Shown: piece by piece, positions 9,158 through 20,194 of the stretch
Layout of the letters: every line of letters starts with the position of its first letter
How positions within the stretch are numbered: position 1 is the stretch's first letter
Source of the DNA: Roseovarius aestuarii
GTDB taxonomy: Bacteria > Pseudomonadota > Alphaproteobacteria > Rhodobacterales > Rhodobacteraceae
Assembly: GCA_027214255.1 (NCBI GenBank)
Contig: JAPWHL010000004.1
Span: 62,001-126,000 of the forward strand
DNA: 64,000 nt
Direction of reading: 5' to 3'
Notes under the pieces: model-generated
The model's input: only the letters and a program-made list of their open reading frames with translations
Database searches by the model: none
Told to the model about the DNA's origin: nothing
Translations under genes and position numbers: made by a program

Positions 9158-10342
9158 CTATTCGTCGATCGCTGCATCCCAGCAATCCTGTGCAGCAGCG
9201 AGCCCGGCCGCCACATCCACCTTTACGCCCAGCGCCTTGAGCGCCCCGCCCAACGCCGCCACAGCGACCAGCGCATATGCAGGCTGTGCGGTCGGGCCCA
9301 TGTGTCCGATGCGGATCAGTTTGCCCAAGGTCTCGTTGCGCCCTGCTGACAAGGTCACGCCATAGCGCGCCCGTGCTTCGGCCAGAACCGGACCCGCGTC
9401 GATGCCATCAGGCATCCGCACCGCTGTTGTCGTCGGCGAGGCAATTTCTTCGGTAGCAGCCCACAGATCCACACCCATCGCCTTGCACCCTTCTCGGCAA
9501 GCCTTCGCCGTAACAGCATGACGTTTCCAGACCGCTTCGGCCCCTTCGTTAAGGTAACGATCCAGCCCTGCGTTTAACCCGTTGATTTCGGCAACAGACG
9601 GGGTGAAAGGGAAAGGCTCGGTCTTTTTCCAAGCGTTTTTCCAATCCGTAAAGCTCAGCATCGACGCGAAAGGCGCATCGGGGTTGGCTTCGATCTTGGC
9701 CCATGCCGCATCCGATACCGCGACCAGCGACAGCGCGGGAGGGCATCCAAGGCACTTGTTTGGCCCCGTAACATAAACGGCTGCCTGACAGGCCGAGGGG
9801 CCAGTGGGCATCCCGGCCCATGACGACACAGCATCAACAATCAGCAAAGCGCCCGCTTCGGCCACAATGGCACCAATGGCGTCAATGTCATTGATTGTAC
9901 CCGACGGTGTGTCATGGTGGCATACGCAGACCACTTTCACCTCGGGGTGGTCTTTCAAAAAGGCGCGCACTGATTCAGGGTCAATCGCTGTGTCATAAGG
10001 CACCTCGATTTCTTCGACGGTCTTGGCATACCGCGCCGCCCAATACCCAAAGCCCTTGCCGTAAACCCCAGAAGCAAGGTTCAAAACCACGTCGTCCTTG
10101 GCAATCAGAGAGGCTGCCGCCCCTTCCAATGCCAGAACCGGTTCACCCTGAAGGATCATGGGTGGGTTGTCGCTTTTCAGAGCCTTCTGAGCCTTGAGTG
10201 TTACGTTCTCGTAAAACGCCTGAAAAGCTGGGTCGTAATCGTAAAGCACAGTTGTGCCCAATGCCCGCAACACTTCGGGGTAGGCATCAACGGGGCCAGC
10301 CGTCAGGGTAAACACCGGCGGCGTTGTTTCTTGGTATCTCAT
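9158..10342 (-). CDS. ppaT: Pyridoxamine-pyruvate aminotransferase
   Basis: 394 aa from ATG at 10342, preceded by AGGAGG. A longer frame to 10540 overlaps the lactonase gene and is not used. Class V aminotransferase fold; the active-site lysine is K196 in TGPNKCLG. The protein matches M. loti pyridoxamine-pyruvate aminotransferase (mlr6806) along its length, e.g. TLTAGPVDAYPEVLRALG, NLASGVYGKGFGYW, CHHDTPSGTIN and IGHMGPTAQP. That enzyme transfers the amino group of pyridoxamine to pyruvate, giving pyridoxal and L-alanine, and unusually uses the vitamer itself as substrate rather than a bound PLP cofactor. It sits between the lactonase and pyridoxal dehydrogenase genes. Confidence 0.94.
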   Translation of the reverse strand: MRYQETTPPVFTLTAGPVDAYPEVLRALGTTVLYDYDPAFQAFYENVTLKAQKALKSDNPPMILQGEPVLALEGAAASLIAKDDVVLNLASGVYGKGFGYWAARYAKTVEEIEVPYDTAIDPESVRAFLKDHPEVKVVCVCHHDTPSGTINDIDAIGAIVAEAGALLIVDAVSSWAGMPTGPSACQAAVYVTGPNKCLGCPPALSLVAVSDAAWAKIEANPDAPFASMLSFTDWKNAWKKTEPFPFTPSVAEINGLNAGLDRYLNEGAEAVWKRHAVTAKACREGCKAMGVDLWAATEEIASPTTTAVRMPDGIDAGPVLAEARARYGVTLSAGRNETLGKLIRIGHMGPTAQPAYALVAVAALGGALKALGVKVDVAAGLAAAQDCWDAAIDE

Positions 10343-10352
10343 CGTAGCCTCC

Positions 10353-12160
<1,808 letters not shown>

Positions 12161-12161
12161 C

Positions 12162-13271
12162 TTAGCGCTCCTTTTTTCGTTTGCGTTGGTCAATGTATTC
12201 GCCCAGCCCCAGACAGATCAGCAGGCAGGCGACCAGCACCAATGTGAAATCCTGTGGCACACTCAGGCGACGCGCAGCGCTTTCACTGCCGATCAATAAG
12301 GCCGAGTAGAAAAAGACAAGCACAATGGAACCAACCCCGTGAAACCGCGCCAGAAAGACAAGCGGGATCACCATCAGACCATAGGCAGGGTTCCAGTTCG
12401 CGCGCACATTGCCTGCCACACCGAGGATCTCGGTGGCACCGGATAGCCCGGCAAACCCGGCTGACAAGGCAAAGGTTGCCATGGTCAGCAAAGGCACCGA
12501 CAGCCCGGCATGCGTGGCAGCTGCAGGATTGGCCCCAACCATACGCAACCTTAACCCAAAAGCGGTGCGTGTCATCATCAGATGGACCGCCAGAACTGCG
12601 ATCAATCCCCAGATCAAACCGCTGGAAATCGACGTGTCGAACAACCGTGGCAGACGATCATCCACTGGCAAGGTCCGCGTTTGCGGCACAGTGGTCGATG
12701 GATCCCTGAAAGCCAGTTTGACCAAGGTCGACGCCAAAAGCACGCCCAGAAATGACATCATCAAGGTTGTCACGATCTCGTTCACACCTTGATACGCCTT
12801 GAGCAACGCCGGAATGATCGACCAGACCGCACCGACAACAGCGGCCAAGACAAAACCAACCAGTAAAACAGCCCACCCTGGCAAAACGCCCACCAAAAGC
12901 GGTGCCGTGGCGGCGGCAAAAACGGCCCCCAACAGGAATTGCCCATCTGTGCCAAGGTTCCAGATCCCCGCCCGAAAGGCGATGATCAGGCTTGCACAAA
13001 GAAACAACAGCGGTGCCATCCGGGTTGCTGTCTGTTCCAATCCCAGCTCGGAAAACAGCGATCTTTCAAGTATGTAACCGTAATAGGTCAGCGGGTTTAC
13101 CCCCACCAGCATCAGGATAATCGCAGACAACACAAAGGCCGCGATGATCGGGCCGACTGTCACGGTTAAAATGCGTTGAAACGCGCTGCGCTCGGTAATT
13201 ACGCCGTCGTTGTCAGTGCTTTGGTCCGCGGCGTCCAACGCGCCCGGGTTCACGTCGTTCTTCATATTCAT
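12162..13271 (-). CDS. BMP-type ABC transporter permease (first subunit)
   Basis: 369 aa, about ten membrane spans preceded by a hydrophilic N-terminal tail of ~28 residues. BPD_transp_2 family; the FRAGIWNLGTDGQFLLGA segment is characteristic of nucleoside-type ABC permeases (YufP-like). Its ATG at 13271 overlaps the TGA of the ATPase gene (ATGA), implying translational coupling. It forms the heteromeric membrane channel with the permease encoded just downstream. Confidence 0.9.
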   Translation of the reverse strand: MNMKNDVNPGALDAADQSTDNDGVITERSAFQRILTVTVGPIIAAFVLSAIILMLVGVNPLTYYGYILERSLFSELGLEQTATRMAPLLFLCASLIIAFRAGIWNLGTDGQFLLGAVFAAATAPLLVGVLPGWAVLLVGFVLAAVVGAVWSIIPALLKAYQGVNEIVTTLMMSFLGVLLASTLVKLAFRDPSTTVPQTRTLPVDDRLPRLFDTSISSGLIWGLIAVLAVHLMMTRTAFGLRLRMVGANPAAATHAGLSVPLLTMATFALSAGFAGLSGATEILGVAGNVRANWNPAYGLMVIPLVFLARFHGVGSIVLVFFYSALLIGSESAARRLSVPQDFTLVLVACLLICLGLGEYIDQRKRKKER

Positions 13272-14881
13272 GCCGTTGCCAGTTCCTGTTCATCCTCGCC
13301 CGCCATCATCCGACCGATCCGCAAACGCAGTGCTTCCCCGCTGCCGTCGTTCTGCACGATGCCACGAACCCGACCACCTTCCATCACCGCAATGCGGTCG
13401 GACAGGGCCATCAACTCGTCAAGGTCGGTCGAGATAAGCACGACGCCCAAACCGCGTTCAGCGATCTCGGCAATGCGCTGACGCGAGGTATCAATGTTTT
13501 GCAAATCCAGCCCGTAGGTCGGCTTGTTGAACACCACGACCCGCGCTTCGCCAGACAGTTCGCGCCCCAACAGAACCTTTTGGATATTGCCACCCGAAAG
13601 CCGCCCGATAGGCGTGGTTTCGTTCGGGGTCTTTACCGAAAATTTCTGGATCAGGTCGCGCGCATGCTGCGCGATACGGTTTGGCCGCTCAATGCCATTC
13701 ACCCAATACGGGGGTTGTCCGATATCCTTAAGCACTGTGTTCTCGGATACGGGGAACGCCCCTACCGAGCCCTCTTCCAAGCGATCATCGGTCAGGTAAC
13801 GCAACCCCCTCAAACGGCGCTGCGCCACCGAGGCTTGCGTGATGTCTTCGCCGCCCAGAACAACGCGCCCCGACATAGCCGGTCGTTGCCCCGCCAAGGC
13901 CTCGGCAAGTTGCTTTTGCCCATTGCCGTCGATCCCGGCGACGCCCAGAATTTCACCTGCACGTATTGCCAGTGAAACACCTTCGACGCCCAGAACATCG
14001 GCGTCACCCTGCGTTGCAAGGTCTTGAACCTCAAGCAGGGTTTCATCCCGCGCGCTGCTTTGGCGATGCTCGGTCGACGTGCCATCCGTTTCGCGCCCGA
14101 ACATCATGCGAACGATTACTTCTATCGCACGATCTTCGGACATGGATCGCAGTTCATCGGGGTCGATTTCACCGGCAAGCGCCCCTTGCTTCAAAACCGA
14201 AATACGATTCCCATAGCGATAGGCCTCGGACAGCTTGTGCGTGATAAAGATCACTGCCAGCCCGCTTTTCGCCAGATGCTGCATCCGCTCGCCCAGTTCC
14301 TGCGCGCCCTGCGGCGTCAGCATCGAGGTCGCCTCGTCCAGAATCAGCACCTTACTGTCGCGCAATAGTGCGCGGGCAATCTCGATCTGTTGCTGCTGCC
14401 CCAAAGAGAGCTCGCCTGTTATGGCGTCAAGCGGCAGTGACAGGCCGAATTCGCGCTTCAATTCTTCCATCCGCGCCGCGACCCGAGCACGGGGCGGACG
14501 ATCATACCAAGGTGCGCCCAAAATCAGGTTTTCAAACACTGTTAGCGTCGGCACCAACATGGAGTGTTGAAACACCGTGCTGATCCCTGCCTCAAGACTG
14601 GCCAAAGGGCTGGCCAGCCGTGTTTTTTTTCCGACCAGTGACAAATGGCCTTCGTCCGGCTCTTGGATTCCCGACAGGATGCCGACCAGCGTGGACTTTC
14701 CCGCGCCATTTTCACCAAGAAGGACATGCACCTCGCCCGGATGAAACGTAAGCGATACATTGTTGACCGCAATAACACCCGGGAAGCGTTTGGTGACGCC
14801 ATGCACACCGATTAGACCTGCCGCCGCCTTTGGCGGCAGGTCTGTTTGGGTTTCCATTGAGTTAGTCACAGATGTGCTCAC
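13268..14881 (-). CDS. BMP-type ABC transporter ATP-binding protein (two nucleotide-binding domains)
   Basis: 537 aa. First domain: Walker A GENGAGKST, signature LSLGQQQQIEIA, Walker B VLILDEAT. Second domain: degenerate P-loop GVAGIDGNGQ, signature LSGGNIQKVLL and a non-canonical Walker B VVFNKPTYGLD lacking the catalytic acid, a common pattern in the second half of RbsA/YufO-type proteins. The GTG start at 14881 overlaps the stop of the binding-protein gene (GTGA); an in-frame ATG at about 14857 is an alternative. It powers the importer made with the two permeases downstream. Confidence 0.91.
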   Translation of the reverse strand: MSTSVTNSMETQTDLPPKAAAGLIGVHGVTKRFPGVIAVNNVSLTFHPGEVHVLLGENGAGKSTLVGILSGIQEPDEGHLSLVGKKTRLASPLASLEAGISTVFQHSMLVPTLTVFENLILGAPWYDRPPRARVAARMEELKREFGLSLPLDAITGELSLGQQQQIEIARALLRDSKVLILDEATSMLTPQGAQELGERMQHLAKSGLAVIFITHKLSEAYRYGNRISVLKQGALAGEIDPDELRSMSEDRAIEVIVRMMFGRETDGTSTEHRQSSARDETLLEVQDLATQGDADVLGVEGVSLAIRAGEILGVAGIDGNGQKQLAEALAGQRPAMSGRVVLGGEDITQASVAQRRLRGLRYLTDDRLEEGSVGAFPVSENTVLKDIGQPPYWVNGIERPNRIAQHARDLIQKFSVKTPNETTPIGRLSGGNIQKVLLGRELSGEARVVVFNKPTYGLDLQNIDTSRQRIAEIAERGLGVVLISTDLDELMALSDRIAVMEGGRVRGIVQNDGSGEALRLRIGRMMAGEDEQELATA

Positions 14882-15900
14882 TCAGCCACGGTGACCAAAG
14901 CACGGACATCTTCCGCATCGAACTTTGGCTCGATTACAACGTCACCTGCGATGATTTGATCACGCAAGTCCATGATCTCGCTCCACGCCGCTTCGTCCGT
15001 GATCTGCGGGGTTTTGAGCAATTTGACCGAGTCGTCAGCCAAACCAATCGAATACCCGTGTGCGCCATATTTGTCGGCCTTCAGATCCTCGATCATCGCG
15101 ATGTAAACCGGGGTCATGTCCCACACAACCGATGTCAGCAAGTGGCCGCTGTCCAGTTCCGATTTGTCTCCGATCACGTCGATGAACATCACGTCCGACC
15201 CATCGGTGGCCTTGTTCGATTCAACGGCTTGGATCATGCCAAAACTTGAACCATTGCCCTGACCAAAGATAATATCGGCACCCGCTGCGATAACCGAGGT
15301 TGTCACGCGGTTTCCGCCAGCTGCATCCGAATACGCCGCAGGGCCAATCACCGAATAGAGGATCTGCACATCAGAATTCTCGGCCTTGACGCCTTCGGCA
15401 AAGCCAGCGGACTGCGCGTTCCAAGAGGGTGGCTCACCGGACACAACGATACCGACAGTGCCCGTGGTCGACATTTTCGCCGCCAGACGGCCCGCCAGAT
15501 ACGCGCCTTGGTGACCCGAAAGGGTGTAGTCCGCCACAAGCCCGTCTTTCAACGCCTGAGGGCTGTCAACGATCGCAACCGGAACGCCTGTTTCGTCGGC
15601 AATTTCAGGACCGGCTGTGTTGTAACCGCTGGCATGGGCGATCATCAGGTCGGCACCTTCGGCCGCAAGCTCACGCATTGGCGCGCGCACGTCGCCATAT
15701 CCCAGACCTTCGGCAACGATAATCTCGACACCCGTTGCTTCGGCTGCAGCCTTCGCGGCATCCACACCCTGCTGGTTCCAACCATAGTCACTCCCTTGTT
15801 CCGGAGTCAGAATTGCTATGGTATTGACGTCAGCAGCGAGTGCCGCCGTGGCCCCAAGAGCCATGCTTAGCGCGGTAGAAATAAGTAGGTTTTTCATCAT
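14878..15900 (-). CDS. BMP family substrate-binding protein of the putative B6 importer
   Basis: 340 aa with a Sec signal peptide (about residues 1-23, ending AALAAD) and no lipobox, so a soluble periplasmic protein. BMP/PnrA (basic membrane protein) family, e.g. LTPEQGSDYGWNQQG and VGIVVSGEPPSW. Family members mostly bind nucleosides. Here the gene opens an operon whose last three genes are 4-pyridoxolactonase, pyridoxamine-pyruvate aminotransferase and pyridoxal dehydrogenase, so a B6 vitamer is the most economical ligand (inference). Two adjacent ATGs (15900 and 15897) are possible starts. Confidence 0.88.
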   Translation of the reverse strand: MMKNLLISTALSMALGATAALAADVNTIAILTPEQGSDYGWNQQGVDAAKAAAEATGVEIIVAEGLGYGDVRAPMRELAAEGADLMIAHASGYNTAGPEIADETGVPVAIVDSPQALKDGLVADYTLSGHQGAYLAGRLAAKMSTTGTVGIVVSGEPPSWNAQSAGFAEGVKAENSDVQILYSVIGPAAYSDAAGGNRVTTSVIAAGADIIFGQGNGSSFGMIQAVESNKATDGSDVMFIDVIGDKSELDSGHLLTSVVWDMTPVYIAMIEDLKADKYGAHGYSIGLADDSVKLLKTPQITDEAAWSEIMDLRDQIIAGDVVIEPKFDAEDVRALVTVAE

Positions 15901-15943
15901 GTTGTTCCCTGTTTGGTTTTCGTACTTTCTTCCAAAGAAGAAA

Positions 15944-16387
15944 GTGGCTGTCAGACTGCTACTTACCCTGTCTGCGGGGCTCTATTCGCTGCCAGCACAT
16001 GCCGACAGCGAAACTTATGTGCCTTACTCAGGCATAATTCATGGCACCGATGGCGCCGATCCGGTTCAAGTGTCCATTCTGAACAAAACGGGCAGCCCGC
16101 TTGATTGCCGTGCGGCCCTTGCGCATTGGTATTCCGATGATCTGGGTCGCATCGTTGTTGACGATCAACTGACGCTGACCTTGTGGCACGATAGCGAAAC
16201 CGGAGTGCTCAACCTGATGAACGCCACCGATGATCGCATGCCCGTCGAAGCTGTTTGGTGCGCAACGGACACCGCCCGCACGCGCCTTGATCTGCCCATG
16301 GCAACCGGCCAGACCGAGGCGAAATTGCATTTCACCTGCAAAGCGGTTGACGGTGCAAATCTTAGCTGCGTTGCGATGGGCGGCTGA
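15944..16387 (+). CDS. Small exported protein of unknown function with four cysteines
   Basis: 147 aa from GTG at 15944; an in-frame ATG at 15899 would overlap the binding-protein start on the other strand. A clear Sec signal (VAVRLLLTLSAGLYSLPAHA) precedes a mature part rich in beta-prone segments with four Cys (in LDCRAAL, VWCATD, FTCKAV and LSCVAM), consistent with two disulfides. It is on plus, wedged between two minus-strand transporter operons, and ends 5 bp before the convergent dctP stop. No family recognised. Its position suggests a periplasmic accessory to vitamer uptake, but nothing in the sequence proves this. Confidence 0.6.
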   Translation: MAVRLLLTLSAGLYSLPAHADSETYVPYSGIIHGTDGADPVQVSILNKTGSPLDCRAALAHWYSDDLGRIVVDDQLTLTLWHDSETGVLNLMNATDDRMPVEAVWCATDTARTRLDLPMATGQTEAKLHFTCKAVDGANLSCVAMGG

Positions 16388-16392
16388 TCGGG

Positions 16393-17418
16393 TCATTGTG
16401 CGCGGTTCTTTTCCAGCAATGCCATGATCTGGTCACGGACTTCGGCAACTTCGGGGTCACTGCTGACGATACCATCGGCGGCTTCGGCGAATATCGCATG
16501 GATCTCGGCCTGCTCTTCCGCCGACAGCGTGGTGAATTCGCCGCCATTTTCCAGCCATACATTTCTGGCGCGCTCAACGTTTGCCACGCCCCAAGGAAAC
16601 ACAGTCGCTTCAGCGGCCCGGCCTGCTTCGATGATGGCGGTTTTCACCTCGGCTGACTGGGATTGGAACCATGCCTCGTTCACCAACGTCACCGATACGA
16701 TCTGGTTCATATCAAATTCAGTCACATATTTTGCAGTGTCATAGAATTTGAACGCCGAGAGGATCGGTATGCCGGCCAGGATGCCGTCAATCCCGCCTGC
16801 CTGAAGCTGGGGGATGACTTCGGAAAGGGCCAGAGGGACCGGGCTTGATCCAATCGCCTTCATCGGCTCCATCTGAAGCGGTGATGCAAAGGTGCGCACC
16901 TTCAACCCCTTGAACCCATCAAGAGTGGTTACCGGTTCACGGCTAAGCATTTGCGTGGGTGAGTTGAAAATCGCGCCGATTACCCTCACGCCTTTGTTAA
17001 GGAAAAGAGTTTCCATGTAGTCGCGGAATTCTGGGTCATGGATCACCGCGTCCACCTCATCGGCGTCCTTGAACATTCCCGGCACATCAAAGGCCTGAAA
17101 GCGCGGGTCGACATTGGTCACAAACGAGGTGGGCGTCGTGAAGGCCTCGATCGTGCCCAGCAGAACGCCTTCGGACATGCGCGGAATCGCACCCAGCTGC
17201 GAGGCCGGATAAATCTCGACCGTAACCGCATCGCCAACGCGGGCTTCCATCTCTTTTTGGAATTCCTTTTGCCACTCATGCTGGACATCGTTGATCGTGG
17301 CCGAGGCCAGTTTCATCGTGCTTTGGGCCTGCGCGGCACCTGCAAAGGGCAGCATCACGGCAAGTGCAACGCCCAAAGTGCGCCGTGTAATTTTGAACCT
17401 GTTGGATAGTACCGTCAT
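16393..17418 (-). CDS. dctP: TRAP transporter substrate-binding protein (DctP family)
   Basis: 341 aa behind an AGGAGA site, with an N-terminal signal (TRRTLGVALAVMLPFAGAAQA; the twin arginine could indicate Tat or Sec export). DctP-fold periplasmic binding protein, with the family segments FKGLKVRTFASP (its Arg usually binds a substrate carboxylate) and LQAGGIDGILAG. Third gene of a dctQ-dctM-dctP set that follows the pyridine-ring catabolic genes in the same direction. The DctP arginine favours an organic acid ligand, and context points to a pyridine carboxylate such as 4-pyridoxate (inference). Confidence 0.92.
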   Translation of the reverse strand: MTVLSNRFKITRRTLGVALAVMLPFAGAAQAQSTMKLASATINDVQHEWQKEFQKEMEARVGDAVTVEIYPASQLGAIPRMSEGVLLGTIEAFTTPTSFVTNVDPRFQAFDVPGMFKDADEVDAVIHDPEFRDYMETLFLNKGVRVIGAIFNSPTQMLSREPVTTLDGFKGLKVRTFASPLQMEPMKAIGSSPVPLALSEVIPQLQAGGIDGILAGIPILSAFKFYDTAKYVTEFDMNQIVSVTLVNEAWFQSQSAEVKTAIIEAGRAAEATVFPWGVANVERARNVWLENGGEFTTLSAEEQAEIHAIFAEAADGIVSSDPEVAEVRDQIMALLEKNRAQ

Positions 17419-17446
17419 TTTTTATTCTCCTTTTGCTTAGGCGTTG

Positions 17447-18721
17447 TCAGGACATACCAGACAACATCCATAACGATAGCGCGGGTACGAGGGTGATAAG
17501 GACGAGTGCCGCAATCTGCACCGCCATAAAGGGCAGTACGCCGCGGTAGATATCAGCGGTGCGCAAACCCAGCACTGATTGCGCAACAAAGATGTTCAAG
17601 CCAAAGGGCGGTGTGAACATGCCGATGGCCAGATTGACCGTCATCACCACGCCAAAATGGATGGGATCAATGCCCAGCGAAATCGCGATAGGCACCAGCA
17701 AGGGCGACAAAACCAAGATCGCCGACGTCGGGTCCAGAACACAACCGATGGCCAGCAACAGCAGGTTGACCGTCAGCAAAAAGCCAAGCGGCGAAAGCCC
17801 TGCATTGGCCGTGGCCGCAATCAACGCCTGCGGTATGCCTTCCACCGTCAAGACCCAGCTAATCACACCCGCAGCCGCCACGACAATCATGATCCGCGCG
17901 GTCATTTTTGCAGAACTCACCGCCGCTGCGATCAGGCTCTTAAAGCTGACGGTGCCATAGACAACCATCCCAAGGAAGGCGGCATAAGCACAGGCAAAAC
18001 CGCCTGCTTCCGTGGGGGAAAAAAATCCGGCGTAGATACCCACCATGACAAAGGCCGGCATCGTGAGCGCCCAAAAAGCATTCTTGAATGCAGCCCACGC
18101 GATTTGCGCACGGAAACTCTCATCTCTTGGGATGCGCGCACGCAGGGCCGAAATCGCGATGTAAGCCGCCATCATCAACGCCATGACAATGCCCGGAATG
18201 ATCCCCGCGATGAACAGCTTTGCAATCGACTGTTCGGCGGACGCGCCATAAAGGATCATCGCAATCGAGGGCGGGATTACGATATCAATCGCCCCGCTTG
18301 ACGTGATGATCCCAGCCGCGCGTTGTTTGCCGTATCCGGCTTTGATCAGTTGCGGATACATGTTGCGCCCCACTGCAGAAACCGCCGCAGCAGAAGACCC
18401 GCAAATCGTACCGATCAACGTCGACCCGCCGAGGGCCGCGATCCCCAGTGAGCCGGGCACACGCCCGAACAACGCCCGAACCAAGCCTATCAGCCGGTCG
18501 GCGATACCACTGATCGCCATCAGTTCGCCGGCAAAGACAAAGAACGGAACCGACAACAACGCATAAGCATCCAGACCGCCGAAAATTGTCTGTTGCAAAG
18601 CAATCAAGGGCGGGCCGGAGAACAGCAACAAAGCCAGCGACGCCGCAACAAGCAGGGCCACAAAGATCGGTGCTCCAAGTGCGATCAATGTCGCAACGCT
18701 GATGCCTAGAACCCAAGTCAT
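17447..18721 (-). CDS. dctM: TRAP transporter large permease (DctM family)
   Basis: 424 aa, about 12 membrane segments, with the DctM hallmarks PFFVFAGELM, GTICGSSAAAVSAVG and IDIVIPPSIAMILYG. It translocates solute with sodium together with DctQ. ATG at 18721 overlaps the dctQ stop (ATGA). dctP follows 28 bp downstream. Confidence 0.94.
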   Translation of the reverse strand: MTWVLGISVATLIALGAPIFVALLVAASLALLLFSGPPLIALQQTIFGGLDAYALLSVPFFVFAGELMAISGIADRLIGLVRALFGRVPGSLGIAALGGSTLIGTICGSSAAAVSAVGRNMYPQLIKAGYGKQRAAGIITSSGAIDIVIPPSIAMILYGASAEQSIAKLFIAGIIPGIVMALMMAAYIAISALRARIPRDESFRAQIAWAAFKNAFWALTMPAFVMVGIYAGFFSPTEAGGFACAYAAFLGMVVYGTVSFKSLIAAAVSSAKMTARIMIVVAAAGVISWVLTVEGIPQALIAATANAGLSPLGFLLTVNLLLLAIGCVLDPTSAILVLSPLLVPIAISLGIDPIHFGVVMTVNLAIGMFTPPFGLNIFVAQSVLGLRTADIYRGVLPFMAVQIAALVLITLVPALSLWMLSGMS

Positions 18722-19260
18722 GTGCTATCTCTCTCGGGTTGGATAAAGCGGATGATATCAACCACACACAGAAATGCTGTGACCAAAGCGATACCTGCGA
18801 AACCGATAAAAATTGCCGAATGCGGAATGACCATCGGAACACCCAGCCCCATGCTTTTTTGATCGAGCATCGCGATACGTTCGATAAAGCTCAGGCTGTG
18901 CCAGGCGATAAAGGCAGATACGGCAACCGTAACCAGATCAATGATGATTTGCACGGTGGCGGCCAAATGACCCTTTAGCGCCGTCGGCAACAGGTTGACT
19001 GAGAGGTGGTCGCGGGTACGTGCCGCCAGGATTGATCCCAGCATAACAATCCAGATCATGCCATAGACCAGCAATTCATCTGAGCCCACGAATGAAAACC
19101 AACCGCTGTAGCGACCGGCGGCATTGACAACATTCACCACGACCATAGCGATCAGACCAAGCCCTAGAAGGACTCCGATGGCTTGGACGATCAACGCTTC
19201 AATCTTAACGATCGCGTTCTCGTTCATGCGTCTGCCCTCCACTGCCTGGCCCTCTGTCAT
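18718..19260 (-). CDS. dctQ: TRAP transporter small permease (DctQ family)
   Basis: 180 aa with four membrane segments and the DctQ-type VYGMIWIVMLGS and FIAWHSLSF stretches. Start ATG 19260 lies 2 bp after the stop of the FHMPC dehydrogenase gene; an internal ATG at 19227 has an equally good GGAGG site and is a fair alternative. It links the TRAP transporter directly into the lower B6 pathway operon. Confidence 0.9.
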   Translation of the reverse strand: MTEGQAVEGRRMNENAIVKIEALIVQAIGVLLGLGLIAMVVVNVVNAAGRYSGWFSFVGSDELLVYGMIWIVMLGSILAARTRDHLSVNLLPTALKGHLAATVQIIIDLVTVAVSAFIAWHSLSFIERIAMLDQKSMGLGVPMVIPHSAIFIGFAGIALVTAFLCVVDIIRFIQPERDST

Positions 19261-19264
19261 GGTT

Positions 19265-20194
19265 TTATTCTCGTCCTTCTAGGATACGGCGGATCGCAAC
19301 CAGTTTGCGGGCGCGCTCGGGTTGCAGCTGGGCAATGCTTTCGGGTGTGTAGGGGTAAATACCACCCCCCGATTTAATCCCCAGCTTGCCAGCCGCAATC
19401 TGATCGCGAACCAATGGCGACACATCCTTTCGGTCGCACAAATCCTCGTTCAAGAACGACGACACTGAGTGATAGATATCCATTCCGGCCATATCCAGCA
19501 GGGCCATCGGCCCAACCACGGCCAGTTTGTAACCAATCCCCCAAGAAACGCAGGTGTCGATGTCTTCCGGTTCGATTACATCGCGCTCGACCAGATCCAC
19601 AACTTCGCGCAGCAGCGCATAAAGCACGCGGTTTTCAACAAAGCCCGGCACGTCCTTTTTCAGAAGAACAGGCAGCAATCCGATCATGCGGATAAAATCG
19701 CGAATGGTCTCGACCGTTTCAATGGCGGTGTGTTCACCCCGAATGACCTCGATCATCGGAATGATATGCGGCGGGTTAGACCAGTGCATCCCGACCATGC
19801 GCGCGGGGTTCGAGATATGCGCCTGCAACTTGGTAATTGGAATGCCGGATGTGTCCGACGCAACAATGGTATCAGCCGCGATCATGCCGTCAATCTTGCG
19901 ATAGACCTCGGCCTTAATCTCTTCCTTTTCGGGGACATTCTCGATCACCAGATCCGCATCTTTCACCGCATCTGCAAGGTCATCGGTGAAGCGGATAGTC
20001 CCGTCACCACCGGCGGGGGCCTCAATGCCCAAGGCATCCAGAACGCCGTTCGCTTGGTCCATCATGGAGCGCGCACGCTCTAACGCCTCGGGTGCAATGT
20101 CATAGGCCGCAACCTGAATGCCACCCCGTGCAAGGCGCGCCGCCATGCCCGGCCCCATCGTGCCCAGTCCAATAATGGCTATACGTTTGATCAT
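19265..20194 (-). CDS. 5-Formyl-3-hydroxy-2-methylpyridine-4-carboxylate dehydrogenase (FHMPC dehydrogenase)
   Basis: 309 aa of the 3-hydroxyacyl-CoA dehydrogenase fold, with NAD-binding GLGTMGPG at residues 9-16. It matches M. loti mlr6793 closely as remembered ([56 protein letters not shown]-like end). That enzyme oxidises the 5-aldehyde to 3-hydroxy-2-methylpyridine-4,5-dicarboxylate using NAD, an aldehyde dehydrogenase activity unusual for this fold. ATG at 20194 overlaps the stop of the 4-pyridoxate dehydrogenase gene, whose product is its substrate. Confidence 0.93.
   Translation of the reverse strand: MIKRIAIIGLGTMGPGMAARLARGGIQVAAYDIAPEALERARSMMDQANGVLDALGIEAPAGGDGTIRFTDDLADAVKDADLVIENVPEKEEIKAEVYRKIDGMIAADTIVASDTSGIPITKLQAHISNPARMVGMHWSNPPHIIPMIEVIRGEHTAIETVETIRDFIRMIGLLPVLLKKDVPGFVENRVLYALLREVVDLVERDVIEPEDIDTCVSWGIGYKLAVVGPMALLDMAGMDIYHSVSSFLNEDLCDRKDVSPLVRDQIAAGKLGIKSGGGIYPYTPESIAQLQPERARKLVAIRRILEGRE

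Noticed and set aside
16028-16396. Minus-strand frame in the gap between dctP and the BMP gene
   Set aside because: The plus-strand frame there has a signal peptide and better composition; the minus frame lacks a ribosome site.
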